The translations under genes were made by a program, and so were the position numbers. The notes below the pieces were generated by a model. That model was given only the letters and a program-made list of their open reading frames with translations, made no database searches and had not been told where the DNA came from. Shown piece by piece: positions 9,289-16,692 of a stretch of 48,927 nucleotides of DNA (the first letter of the stretch is position 1; the number at the start of each line of letters is the position of its first letter). This DNA is from Nitrospirota bacterium (lineage in GTDB: Bacteria; Nitrospirota; Thermodesulfovibrionia; JACRGW01; JBFLZU01), in the NCBI GenBank assembly GCA_040756155.1, contig JBFLZU010000042.1, forward strand, positions 29,433 through 78,359, read 5' to 3'.

Positions 9289-9324
9289 TTGACATCCTCA
9301 TTTAATTATGATTCAATTGAATCA
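9289..9324 (+). promoter_or_regulatory. Promoter with a perfect 16-bp palindrome (candidate operator)
   Basis: Perfect TTGACA at 9289-9294 with a possible -10 TTCAAT at 9312-9317 (17-bp spacer, 4 of 6). The -10 lies inside the perfect palindrome TGATTCAATTGAATCA (9309-9324). A repressor binding there would block the promoter. The STAS/winged-helix gene immediately downstream is the obvious candidate for autoregulation, by inference. Confidence 0.55.
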
Positions 9325-9344
9325 ACTGAAAAATGGAGGGTACT

Positions 9345-9515
9345 ATGACTAGAGAAGAGGTTCTTGATATAATAGCTGAATCTCCCCTCTCCATCATGCT
9401 TACAGAGGAAGACAAGGAAAAAATTGTATTGATGATACTCGGAGATGAACATGAAGACTACAAAATACGACCTTCACGAGATACTAAGACAGGAACTAAA
9501 AAATGGCTCGGATAA
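9345..9515 (+). CDS. Small protein overlapping the STAS-like gene
   Basis: A 56-residue acidic protein with a good ribosome binding site (GGAGGG at 9335-9340) four bases before its ATG; an in-frame ATG at 9333 precedes that site and is less likely. No family was recognised. Its last 65 bases overlap, in another frame, the start of the STAS-like gene, so it may serve for translational coupling or be a leader peptide. The first 35 residues look like a real short helical protein (EEVLDIIAE, LTEEDKEKIVLMIL); the rest may simply be the overlapping frame of the next gene. Confidence 0.45.
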   Translation: MTREEVLDIIAESPLSIMLTEEDKEKIVLMILGDEHEDYKIRPSRDTKTGTKKWLG

Positions 9516-10017
9516 CCTTGTCACCAGAAGCACGGGGGAGATTCTAAGGAGACGGATTGAAAAAGAGCTCGAATCCTTTGAAGAACGTGTTAAGGTATTA
9601 CTTGATTTCTCACGAGTTGGTATAATTGATTACTCCTGTGCCGATGAGATAGTAGCAAAGCTCATCTCCCGCCTCCTCAGTGGCGAATATGGTAACAAAT
9701 ACATCGTCCTTTCAGGGCTCAATGAGAATCAGAGAGAAAATATAGAAGTAGCCCTTGAGAGGAAAGAGCTTGCAGCCATTGGTGAATTGAGAAATGGCAG
9801 AAGGCTTCTTCTTGGCATCCTTAATAACTACCTTAGAGAAACCCTCGATCTGATACACAAGAAAGGCTCTATTACTGCAAAAGAACTCTCAGAAACCCTT
9901 AACCTCGAAGCCAATACCAGCGGAACAAGACTATTGAACCTACATAAAAAACGCCTTGTCGTCAGGACTGACGAAATAAGAGAAGGTGGCAGGGTCTGGG
10001 TGTATAAGAAGCTGTAG
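9451..10017 (+). CDS. STAS-like (DUF4325-type) protein with C-terminal winged helix
   Basis: A 188-residue protein. Residues about 20-110 fit the DUF4325 STAS-like pattern (LVTRSTGEILRRRIEKELE, then VLLDFSRVGIIDYSCADEIVAKL). The C-terminal 65 residues form a helix-turn-helix or winged helix (KGSITAKELSETLNLEA, then NLHKKRLVVRT) with a basic wing. The start is ATG 9451, which has GGAG six bases upstream; ATG 9445 is too close to it. The combination suggests a transcriptional regulator or partner-binding switch protein; its ligand is unknown. It lies behind a promoter with a perfect palindrome, consistent with autoregulation. A short fragment resembling its N terminus occurs at 19347-19448. Confidence 0.65.
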   Translation: MKTTKYDLHEILRQELKNGSDNLVTRSTGEILRRRIEKELESFEERVKVLLDFSRVGIIDYSCADEIVAKLISRLLSGEYGNKYIVLSGLNENQRENIEVALERKELAAIGELRNGRRLLLGILNNYLRETLDLIHKKGSITAKELSETLNLEANTSGTRLLNLHKKRLVVRTDEIREGGRVWVYKKL

Positions 10018-10026
10018 AAATTTTCC

Positions 10027-10072
10027 TTGAAGAAGTATTTGTTTAGCTGCTAATATATTTGTAACTACAAAT
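10027..10072 (+). promoter_or_regulatory. Promoter and operator of the Phd/RelE-type module
   Basis: TTGAAG (10027-10032), 18-bp spacer, TATAAT-like TAATAT (10051-10056), followed at once by the inverted repeat ATTTGTA-AC-TACAAAT (10057-10072). The inverted repeat covers the expected transcription start. This fits the usual autorepression of toxin-antitoxin operons by the antitoxin. Confidence 0.6.
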
Positions 10073-10092
10073 GAGACTATAGTGGAGGAACG

Positions 10093-10371
10093 ATGAAGAC
10101 AGCAACAGTCAGGGAATTAAAATCTAAACTATCTCAATACCTTAAGGAGGCTGAAAAGGAAGATATCATTGTAACATCTCATGGAAAACCCCGTGCAGTT
10201 TTGCATAGTCTTGTTAGAGAAGAATTGGAAGACTACATTGTTTCAAACAGTCCAACTATAAGGAGGAAAATAGAAGAAGCATACAGCGAATATCTTTCTG
10301 AAGGCGGAGTCGAACTTGATTCTGTGATAGAAAAACTGGAGAAAAAGGTTGCAAAAAAGGCTCGCCGTTAA
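10093..10371 (+). CDS. Phd/YefM-type antitoxin
   Basis: A 92-residue protein with the typical Phd/YefM N-terminal DNA-binding fold (TATVRELKSKLSQYLKEAEK, then EDIIVTSHGKPRAVL) and a charged, probably disordered C terminus that would bind and neutralise the toxin. A GGAGG ribosome binding site precedes the ATG. It overlaps the toxin gene by 23 bp and sits behind a promoter and inverted-repeat operator, the standard arrangement of an autoregulated type II module. Confidence 0.85.
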   Translation: MKTATVRELKSKLSQYLKEAEKEDIIVTSHGKPRAVLHSLVREELEDYIVSNSPTIRRKIEEAYSEYLSEGGVELDSVIEKLEKKVAKKARR

Positions 10372-10726
10372 GACATCAAAGGTCTTTTTGAAAGAACTGG
10401 ATGATCTTCCTACGGAGGTTGCTTTAAAGGTTACAAGGGACCTGAAAATATTAGAAGTTGCACCCCTACCTTTAGGTAAGGGTTTAATTAAAAAACTGAA
10501 GGGCTTTACTCCACCGCTTTATCGCATGAGAATTGGCAATTACAGAGTGCTTTACAGGATTACAGGCAATGAGATTGCTATTTTAAGGATCATTGATCGC
10601 AAGGAACTCGAGAGAGAATTAAAAAGGATGATTGGTTCTATTTTCTCCATATCAGGGATAGCTGAAGATAGTAAACCACCCCACCCAAAGGGTGGGGCTT
10701 TGTTAAAGGGAATAACTTTCATCTAA
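10349..10726 (+). CDS. RelE/ParE-superfamily toxin with a repeat-derived C-terminal extension
   Basis: A 125-residue RelE/ParE-fold protein. The core is recognisable from TSKVFLKELDDLP through GLIKKLKGFTPPLYRMRIGNYRVLYRI to the basic end RIIDRKELERELKR. RelE members cleave mRNA on the ribosome and ParE members poison gyrase; the short basic C terminus here fits RelE better. The start is the TTG at 10349, which has GGAG upstream and overlaps the antitoxin gene. The last 30 or so residues go beyond the usual family end and run through a strong hairpin (10679-10697), so they are probably translated non-coding or repeat sequence. Confidence 0.8.
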   Translation: MQKRLAVKTSKVFLKELDDLPTEVALKVTRDLKILEVAPLPLGKGLIKKLKGFTPPLYRMRIGNYRVLYRITGNEIAILRIIDRKELERELKRMIGSIFSISGIAEDSKPPHPKGGALLKGITFI

Positions 10727-10755
10727 CCTATTCATCCCCGCTGCAAGCAGCGGGG
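10679..10755. repeat. Two strong hairpins in tandem, possible mobile-element ends or terminator
   Basis: Hairpin 1: CCCCACCC (10679-10686), 3-nt loop, GGGTGGGG (10690-10697). Hairpin 2: CCCCGCTGC (10736-10744), AA, GCAGCGGGG (10747-10755). Both are perfect. The first lies inside the toxin reading frame and the second just after it. They resemble REP/BIME palindromes or the subterminal hairpins of IS200/IS605 elements, but no transposase is present. The first, followed by CTTTGTT, could also act as a weak terminator. Confidence 0.5.
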
Positions 10756-10891
10756 CATTCTAACGGGGTAAATCTTACGGGAGAAAACACGATAAATGGA
10801 TTTACAGGAAGAGATGATAGACTGTATGAATAGTGTCTTTCTCTACACATAACAGATTTATGAAGATTGAAAAGAGGTTAAAGGATAGAAA

Positions 10892-11119
10892 TTGAAAATA
10901 TGGGAAGTGTCCCTAATAAAAAGTAAGGAAATGATCTATGAGTATTTTCTTAACGAAAAGCTCATACGATCAGTTGTCCTACTGAGAGGGAAAGAGCTAA
11001 AACCTAATAAGAATATTTCTATAGATGAGATAAAAAGTTTTGTTTTGACAAACCAATATAAGATAGAGTTCGGTAGCGGACCATTCCTAAAAGAGATAAG
11101 ATGGTGGATAAGGTTATAA
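10892..11119 (+). CDS. Hypothetical protein
   Basis: A 75-residue protein of unknown function with a TTG start preceded by AAAGG. It begins MKIWEVSLIKSKEM and ends with KEIRWWIRL. It has no cysteines, signal peptide or membrane segment. No family was recognised. It stands alone between the toxin-antitoxin module and the TPR gene and could be a gene remnant. The 144 bases after it (11120-11263) hold only a 28-codon open frame at 11120-11206 that is probably not a gene. Confidence 0.4.
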   Translation: MKIWEVSLIKSKEMIYEYFLNEKLIRSVVLLRGKELKPNKNISIDEIKSFVLTNQYKIEFGSGPFLKEIRWWIRL

Positions 11120-11263
11120 ATGAGGTTTCCGAAGATGTTCGGGAAGGAAAAGATTGAAAGAATAAGAGAACAGGAGTGTGGTTTGATAACTTTTATATCT
11201 ATTTAAAAATATTACTGATGAATATTCGAGAAAACTACCGAAAAACAGGTAATTAGGGAGCAG

Positions 11264-12433
11264 GTGAATGAAATGGCAAAGATAATTCATCATTGGAAGA
11301 TCGAAAGACAGAGAGAGATTAAGAAGTTAAGAGATGAAATAAAAAATAACCCAAAATCTTCAGAACTCCATTTTGAACTCGGCAGGGCATTGATAAGATA
11401 CTTTAATCGTGACTCGAAGCGTGAGGGGATAAAATACCTTGAAAAGGCCATAAAACTTAAAACCGATTTTGCAGAGGCGATGGAAGTCCTCGCCATTGAG
11501 GTTATGAAAGAAAACCCTGTGAGGGGAACGAGGCTCGCACAGAAGGCTGCATCTATTTATATGTCCAGAGGCGATATTGAAAAAACAGATGAGATTCTAG
11601 ATAAGGCAGCAATGCATTATGTGTATGAAGGATGGGATTTTCTTTCCAGCGGAGATAATATAACCGCAAAGAAAAAGGCACAGAGAGCACTTGCTATATA
11701 TCCTCACTGTGTTGATGCCAGAAATATCCTTGCCTCCATTCACATGGATAGGTTTGAGTTTGAAGATGCAGAAAGGATTTATAAAGATGCCATCAGAGAT
11801 GCAGTAGCAAAACAGGGAGGGAAATTAAAAGTTGAAGGCGTTACCTATTGGGGAAGCATTCATACAAGGCCGTATATGCGTTCCCGCCATGGACTCGGTC
11901 TCTGCTATATGCGTCTTGGAAAATTTAAGGAAGCACTGGAGGAATTTAACACATTGCTTGATCTCAATCCCAATGATAACCAGGGAGTCAGATTCCTGAT
12001 AGGTGATGTTTATTACTATATGGGAGATATCGAGAATACTGCAAGATACTACAGAAAATATGGCGAGCATGAAGGGCATTACAATTATGCACTGCTCCTT
12101 TATTCAATGAAAGAAAAATCTAAGGCAATAAAGATGTTAAAGGATAGTATTAAAGACGCCCCCTTTATTGCGGCTATGTTGAGGACTTATTTAGAGATGT
12201 TCATATTCTGGCAGGAGAGAGGACTCTACAACTTCGGACAAAATCCACACCTTTTTATGCATCGCAATGCTGTAATAAATGCATGGAATGAGAATATAGG
12301 GCTTGCTAAAGACTATATAACTAACCATAAGCTCGAGTCCGCATACGATTTCTGTAATCTCTGTGGCTCGCTATGGCTAAAAGTAAATGGGTCATATTTA
12401 TTTCTGCTGGAGGGTATGGATGCCATTGCCTGA
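11264..12433 (+). CDS. Tetratricopeptide-repeat protein
   Basis: About 389 residues, soluble, mostly helical, with TPR-like units recognisable at about residues 33-70 (SSELHFELGRALIRYF), 115-165, 205-245 (GLGLCYMRLGKFKEALEEF) and 245-280 (NQGVRFLIGDVYYYMGD). TPR proteins are scaffolds for protein-protein contacts; no catalytic motif is visible. The start is GTG 11264 or ATG 11273: AGGGAG lies three bases before the GTG, whereas CAGGTGA fits the ATG. Its last 14 bases overlap the SWIM gene, whose ribosome binding site lies inside it, so the two are translationally coupled. Confidence 0.75.
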   Translation: MNEMAKIIHHWKIERQREIKKLRDEIKNNPKSSELHFELGRALIRYFNRDSKREGIKYLEKAIKLKTDFAEAMEVLAIEVMKENPVRGTRLAQKAASIYMSRGDIEKTDEILDKAAMHYVYEGWDFLSSGDNITAKKKAQRALAIYPHCVDARNILASIHMDRFEFEDAERIYKDAIRDAVAKQGGKLKVEGVTYWGSIHTRPYMRSRHGLGLCYMRLGKFKEALEEFNTLLDLNPNDNQGVRFLIGDVYYYMGDIENTARYYRKYGEHEGHYNYALLLYSMKEKSKAIKMLKDSIKDAPFIAAMLRTYLEMFIFWQERGLYNFGQNPHLFMHRNAVINAWNENIGLAKDYITNHKLESAYDFCNLCGSLWLKVNGSYLFLLEGMDAIA

Positions 12434-14072
12434 GATTACAGAAGATATTATTCATGAGATTGATTCAGTGGCATCACTTAGCAAGGGCTATAGTTATTTT
12501 CATGGTGGCGCTGTTGAGAAGGTCTGGATAGAAAAAGACGCTTACAAGGCCCATGTCTATGGCAGCGAGCTTTATACAGTAACTATAAAGGAAAACAAAG
12601 GAACCATACAAACTGACTGCACATGCCCTTATGACTGGGGAGGGGTATGCAAGCATGTTGTCGCTGCCTTGCTCGCGATATGTAACGACAAAAAGATAAA
12701 GGAGCATAAGAAAGATGCAGAAAACGTTAAGTCCCTTATAAATAAGGTGGACACTGACAGACTGAAGAAATTCCTTTTTCAAATCTTGACCACTAATTCC
12801 CATTTGCTCGAAGACTTCAAGATATTTGCAAGGGGAAAAGAGGAAACGGAGAACACGTCTGAAAAGTACAAAAAGAAAATACTCTCGTTCTTTAAAAGAT
12901 TAAAGGACATAGAGTATTACTATGATCATTACCGTGACTCATATGAGCATCCCATTAGTGAGATTATAGATAAATTTACTGAAGCTGCCCCCAAATATGC
13001 TGCTCAGGAAAACTACAAAGAGGCGATAAAGATATATCAGGGTATTTGTGATGCATGTATTGAAAGCCTCCGTAATGAAAAACTTGAAGACTTCTACGAT
13101 GATATTCATTATGAAGCCCAGCAGGCATTTTATGCAATAGCCGAAAATATCCGGAAGCTTTCCGTTTCATTAAAAGATAAAAAGCCATACCTCGACTATC
13201 TCCTGCAGGCATATAATGAATTTGAGGATAAAGAAGTCTTTAAGGATGTCTTCCTGAAAATCATCAATTCCCCTGAAGACGCCGATTATGTTCTCAATAA
13301 ACATGGCATTGATTTGATACCCCCTATTAAATTGAACATTCTTATAGTAAAGGGAGAATCCGAATCTGTCTTTTCTTTTGGTGAAAAACATTATAAAGAA
13401 TATCCCGAAATAGCTGTTCATCTTTCAGAATTTTATCTGAAAAACAATCTCAGAGATAAGGCTATAGTCACAGCAGAGAAAGCCGTTGAGATTATTCGGG
13501 GTAGGGGGAGAGATTTTTATTCTGGCATTAGCCTGTCTGATCCTCTCAAGGAATTAAGAGAGTTCCTTGATAAATATTACAGCCTTGAAAACGATTATCC
13601 AAAGATAATTGAAAATCTTATTATGCTTTTAAAGTCAGAAAGGGATATTGCCTATTACAGGAAGTTGAGAAAAATCATAAAGACCGCACAGGAAAAGATT
13701 GCTGTTATAGAACGATTAGAAAGGCTTCTTGATAGAGATTATGACCTGCTTTTTAAGATTTATTCCATTGAAGATGATTACGAGAGGATGTTGAACCTTG
13801 CCAGAGAGAGTATTCGTTTTGATGTTTCCAATTTAATAGTCAAAAAGATTCGCGACAGATACCCTGAGGAATGTTTTGAGCTTTACAAGAAGAAGATTAA
13901 CAAATTTGTAGAAGATGTAAAAAGCAGAGACGCATACCGTCAGACTGCTTACTGGTTGAAACTGATGAAAGAGATACCGGGCACTCAGGACAAGTTTAAA
14001 AAATACATTGAACACCTGAGAGAAAAATACAGGAGAAGACCTGCTTTTATAGATGAAATAAAGGGAATATAA
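12420..14072 (+). CDS. SWIM zinc finger protein
   Basis: About 550 residues. A SWIM zinc finger lies near residues 60-85, with the CxCx(n)CxH pattern visible as DCTCPYDWGGVCKHVVAAL. The remaining 450 residues are helical with TPR/HEAT-like character. SWIM domains bind DNA or proteins and often occur with SNF2 helicases, but no helicase is present here. The start is ATG 12420, which has GGAGGG six bases upstream; the longer ATG 12387 lies further inside the TPR gene. It is part of an apparent three-gene operon (TPR, SWIM, UPF0158) of unknown role next to DNA methyltransferases. Confidence 0.8.
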   Translation: MPLPEITEDIIHEIDSVASLSKGYSYFHGGAVEKVWIEKDAYKAHVYGSELYTVTIKENKGTIQTDCTCPYDWGGVCKHVVAALLAICNDKKIKEHKKDAENVKSLINKVDTDRLKKFLFQILTTNSHLLEDFKIFARGKEETENTSEKYKKKILSFFKRLKDIEYYYDHYRDSYEHPISEIIDKFTEAAPKYAAQENYKEAIKIYQGICDACIESLRNEKLEDFYDDIHYEAQQAFYAIAENIRKLSVSLKDKKPYLDYLLQAYNEFEDKEVFKDVFLKIINSPEDADYVLNKHGIDLIPPIKLNILIVKGESESVFSFGEKHYKEYPEIAVHLSEFYLKNNLRDKAIVTAEKAVEIIRGRGRDFYSGISLSDPLKELREFLDKYYSLENDYPKIIENLIMLLKSERDIAYYRKLRKIIKTAQEKIAVIERLERLLDRDYDLLFKIYSIEDDYERMLNLARESIRFDVSNLIVKKIRDRYPEECFELYKKKINKFVEDVKSRDAYRQTAYWLKLMKEIPGTQDKFKKYIEHLREKYRRRPAFIDEIKGI

Positions 14073-14089
14073 GTTTTTGGAGGAGATAT

Positions 14090-14587
14090 ATGAGAAAACT
14101 AAAGATAGATTTGGATGAAATTGTTCTTGTTATGGAGATGTCCGATGATTTTGGTAGCATAAATCTATTTGACACCGAGACAGGGGAAACCGTTAACATC
14201 TCTGGCGAGGTAATGTCAGCAGTTGAGTCTGAGGATGAAGAGGCGATTAACGCTCTGCCAGAATGGGAAAAAGATCTGGTTGAAATAGCGGAAAGTGTGC
14301 TTTCAGACGAGACTAGACGGTATGTTGAGATACCCAGAAAACCTTCTTACGAGGCATATAATCTTATGGTTGAATTTGCAAGTTCTGTGAAAGACAGTAA
14401 TCTCAGAGAAAAGCTTGACATCGCCCTTGATAGTAAAGGTGCTTTCAGAAGATTTAAGAATGTTCTCTCTGATTATCCTAAAGAAGAGAAGCGGTGGTTT
14501 GCATTTAAGGATGAGAGGATGAGGCATGAAGTTATAGAATGGCTTAATTCCATTGGTATAGAGCCAATTGAAGGATCAAAGGGATAA
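14090..14587 (+). CDS. UPF0158 family protein
   Basis: A 165-residue acidic protein matching the UPF0158 pattern: IDLDEIVLVMEMSDD near the N terminus, then ALPEWEKDLVEIAES, YVEIPRKPSYEAYNLMVEFA, and the C-terminal GAFRRFKNVLSDYPKEEKRWFAFKDE. The family function is unknown. It follows the SWIM gene by 17 bp with a strong ribosome binding site (GGAGGAGAT) and precedes the first DNA methyltransferase by 17 bp, so it may be co-transcribed with both. Confidence 0.8.
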   Translation: MRKLKIDLDEIVLVMEMSDDFGSINLFDTETGETVNISGEVMSAVESEDEEAINALPEWEKDLVEIAESVLSDETRRYVEIPRKPSYEAYNLMVEFASSVKDSNLREKLDIALDSKGAFRRFKNVLSDYPKEEKRWFAFKDERMRHEVIEWLNSIGIEPIEGSKG

Positions 14588-14604
14588 AGTTAAAAAAGGT
14601 ATTT

Positions 14605-15963
14605 ATGATCACAAAAACCACCATAATCATCGGCGATAGTCGGAGGATGGAAGAATTAAAAGATGAATTGGTTCATCTCGTCATCACTTCTCCGCCATAT
14701 TGGCAATTAAAAGACTATGGCAATGGCAGCCAGATAGGGTTTAATGACAGTTATGAGGACTATATCAATAACTTAAACCTTGTCTGGAAAGAATGTTACA
14801 GGGTTTTGCATAAAGGATGCCGACTCTGCATTAACATCGGAGACCAGTTTGCAAGATCTGTCTATTATGGCAGGTATAAAATAATTCCGATAAGAGCAGA
14901 GATAATCAAATTCTGTGAGACAGTCGGCTTTGACTATATGGGTGCGATTATCTGGCAAAAGGTTACTACATGCAATACAACAGGCGGCGCTACTATCATG
15001 GGGTCTTTTCCTTATCCAAGAAATGGAATTATAAAACTTGACTATGAGTTTATTTTAATCTTCAAGAAATTGGGCAATCCTCCAAAGGTAAACAGAGAGA
15101 TAAAAGAGAGGTCTAAACTCACCCTTGAAGAATGGAATGAATATTTTTATGGTCACTGGGATTTTCCAGGGGAAAGGCAGGACAAACATCTTGCCATGTT
15201 TCCAGAAGAATTACCGAAAAGATTGATAAAGATGTTCAGTTTTGTGGGTGATACCGTACTTGATCCATTTTTAGGAAGCGGGACAACCTGTCTTGCTGCA
15301 AAAAAATTGGGAAGGAATTCTATTGGATATGAAATCAAGGAGGATTTTATTCCGATAATCAAAGAGAAATTGAATATAAAAAAGCAACAGAAAGATTCTG
15401 AGATAATCTTTCAGAAGAAGAAAACTATAGATTACAAAAAAGAAATCAGCAAATTGCCATATATCTTTAAAGACCTTGTAAGGTTTGATAAAAAAATAGA
15501 CCCAAAGAAATTAAAATTTGGTTCAAAAATAGATGATTCAGACTATCAGAGGGAGCCTTATTATTCGGTTAAAGAAATAATAAGCCCAGAGATAGTAATA
15601 CTAAATAATAATTTAAGGGTCAGATTGATAGGAGTGAAAGGGGACAAAAAATTAAATGGAAAGGCGAAGGAATTCCTTTTAAATAAACTGAGGGGACAAA
15701 AGGTTTTTATTAAATTTGACACTGTTAAATACGATGATGACAATAATTTATTGTGCTATCTTTATTTGAAAAATAAAACCTTTATCAATGCCCATCTGAT
15801 TAAAAATAAACTGGCTGATGTAGATTCTTCTATAAACTTTAAATACAAAGATAAATTTTTGGCTATACAGAAACAAATGGAAGGAGAAGTTTTAAGTGAA
15901 GATAAAACTTACAAAAGAATATTTTGGGATTTTGAAAGAATGGAGAAAGATTTGGGTATATGA
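14605..15963 (+). CDS. DNA methyltransferase fused to a degenerate SNase-like domain
   Basis: A 452-residue protein. The N-terminal 250 residues are a beta-class amino-methyltransferase: motif IV TSPPYW at 28-33 comes first and SAM motif I DPFLGSGTT near 219-227 comes later. SPPY favours N4-cytosine, but N6-adenine cannot be excluded. Residues about 320-435 resemble the staphylococcal nuclease OB-fold (LRVRLIGV, KAKEFLLNKLRGQKVFIKFD, LLCYLYLKNKTFINAHLIK). The Arg in VRLIG matches SNase Arg35. The other active-site positions, corresponding to Asp21, Glu43 and Arg87, look replaced, so this part is probably a nucleic-acid-binding module rather than a nuclease. No restriction gene lies directly beside it. 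Confidence 0.75.
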   Translation: MITKTTIIIGDSRRMEELKDELVHLVITSPPYWQLKDYGNGSQIGFNDSYEDYINNLNLVWKECYRVLHKGCRLCINIGDQFARSVYYGRYKIIPIRAEIIKFCETVGFDYMGAIIWQKVTTCNTTGGATIMGSFPYPRNGIIKLDYEFILIFKKLGNPPKVNREIKERSKLTLEEWNEYFYGHWDFPGERQDKHLAMFPEELPKRLIKMFSFVGDTVLDPFLGSGTTCLAAKKLGRNSIGYEIKEDFIPIIKEKLNIKKQQKDSEIIFQKKKTIDYKKEISKLPYIFKDLVRFDKKIDPKKLKFGSKIDDSDYQREPYYSVKEIISPEIVILNNNLRVRLIGVKGDKKLNGKAKEFLLNKLRGQKVFIKFDTVKYDDDNNLLCYLYLKNKTFINAHLIKNKLADVDSSINFKYKDKFLAIQKQMEGEVLSEDKTYKRIFWDFERMEKDLGI

Positions 15964-15967
15964 GAAG

Positions 15968-15997
15968 TTGTAATTTAGTATTCTTTATGGTATTCTT
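15968..15997 (+). promoter_or_regulatory. Possible promoter with direct repeats before the MazEF-type pair
   Basis: TTGTAA (15968-15973), 17-bp spacer, TATTCT (15991-15996), each 4 of 6. GTATTCTT occurs twice, 12 bp apart (15978-15985 and 15990-15997), close to one helical turn; ribbon-helix-helix antitoxins often bind such direct repeats. The evidence is weak but position and spacing fit. Confidence 0.35.
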
Positions 15998-16032
15998 ACT
16001 TATAGAAAATAGTATTACAAGGAGGTCATAAA

Positions 16033-16308
16033 ATGCCGGTCACAAAACTTGGCATAAGCTTCCCCAAGGAACTTGTTGAGGAAATAGACATGCTATCAAG
16101 GGATTTAAAAAGGTCGAGAAGCAAAATCGTTAGAGATGCAGTTTTAAAGATGATTAGTGATCATAAAAGGCAGCAAGCTATTGAAAAGGCAGAAAAGATT
16201 TATAAAGAGATCGCAGATGATGACAGACATCTTGCAGAAGATTTTCTGAGCATTTGTGCTGAGTCAGTTGCTACATATAAGACTGTCAGAAAGGTAAAAA
16301 GAAAATGA
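16033..16308 (+). CDS. Ribbon-helix-helix antitoxin, MazE/CopG-like
   Basis: A 91-residue protein with a ribbon-helix-helix DNA-binding N terminus (TKLGISFPKELVEEIDMLSRDLKRSRSKIVRDAV) and a charged helical C terminus. It has a very strong ribosome binding site (AAGGAGGT) and overlaps the toxin gene by ATGA. Pairing with a MazF-type toxin identifies it as the antitoxin and probable repressor of its own operon. Confidence 0.85.
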   Translation: MPVTKLGISFPKELVEEIDMLSRDLKRSRSKIVRDAVLKMISDHKRQQAIEKAEKIYKEIADDDRHLAEDFLSICAESVATYKTVRKVKRK

Positions 16309-16664
16309 GACAACCCAAGAGGGGTGAGATATATTTCCTTGATTTCAGTCCTTCAAAAGGCAGAGAAATAAAAGGGCCTCATCCAGCTCTTGTTATTCAA
16401 AATGACGTTGCTAATAAAGTAAGTGGTCTTACGATAGTTGCTGCTATAACAAGCAATGTAAGGGTTGCAGAACTTCCAGTTGGTGTACTGATAACACCAT
16501 CAGAAAGTGGACTGCCTCACAAATCTGTGGTTCATCTTGGACAGATATATACCATTGATAAAGAACGGCTCCAAAATCTCGTCGGGGCACTTTCAGAGCG
16601 TAAGATGATAGAGGTTAATAGAGCAATAGAGGTTAGCCTTGGACTAAGGGAGTTCTGGGAATAG
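16305..16664 (+). CDS. MazF/PemK-family mRNA interferase toxin
   Basis: A 119-residue protein of the PemK/MazF family, ribosome-independent endoribonucleases that cut mRNA at short motifs. Family features are PKRGEIYFLDFSPSKGREIKG, HPALVIQND, the TIVAAITSN strand and the C-terminal ALSERKMIEVNRAIEVSLGL helix. The proline in GPHPALVI occupies a position that is often arginine in MazF. Translation is coupled to the antitoxin by ATGA. The module lies between two DNA methyltransferase genes, a common neighbourhood for addiction modules. Confidence 0.9.
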   Translation: MRQPKRGEIYFLDFSPSKGREIKGPHPALVIQNDVANKVSGLTIVAAITSNVRVAELPVGVLITPSESGLPHKSVVHLGQIYTIDKERLQNLVGALSERKMIEVNRAIEVSLGLREFWE

Positions 16665-16692
16665 ATAAATTAAAAATCCTGGAGGCTAAAGA

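Noticed and set aside
9307-9312. TATGAT as the -10 box paired with TTGACA at 9289
   Set aside because: The spacer would be only 12 bp, too short for a sigma-70 promoter; TTCAAT at 17 bp fits better.
10679-10755. Complete IS200/IS605 element
   Set aside because: Only hairpins resembling element ends are seen; there is no TnpA or TnpB coding sequence nearby.
11120-11206. 28-codon frame after the 10892 gene
   Set aside because: It is very short, has no ribosome binding site and no recognisable sequence; it probably occurs by chance.
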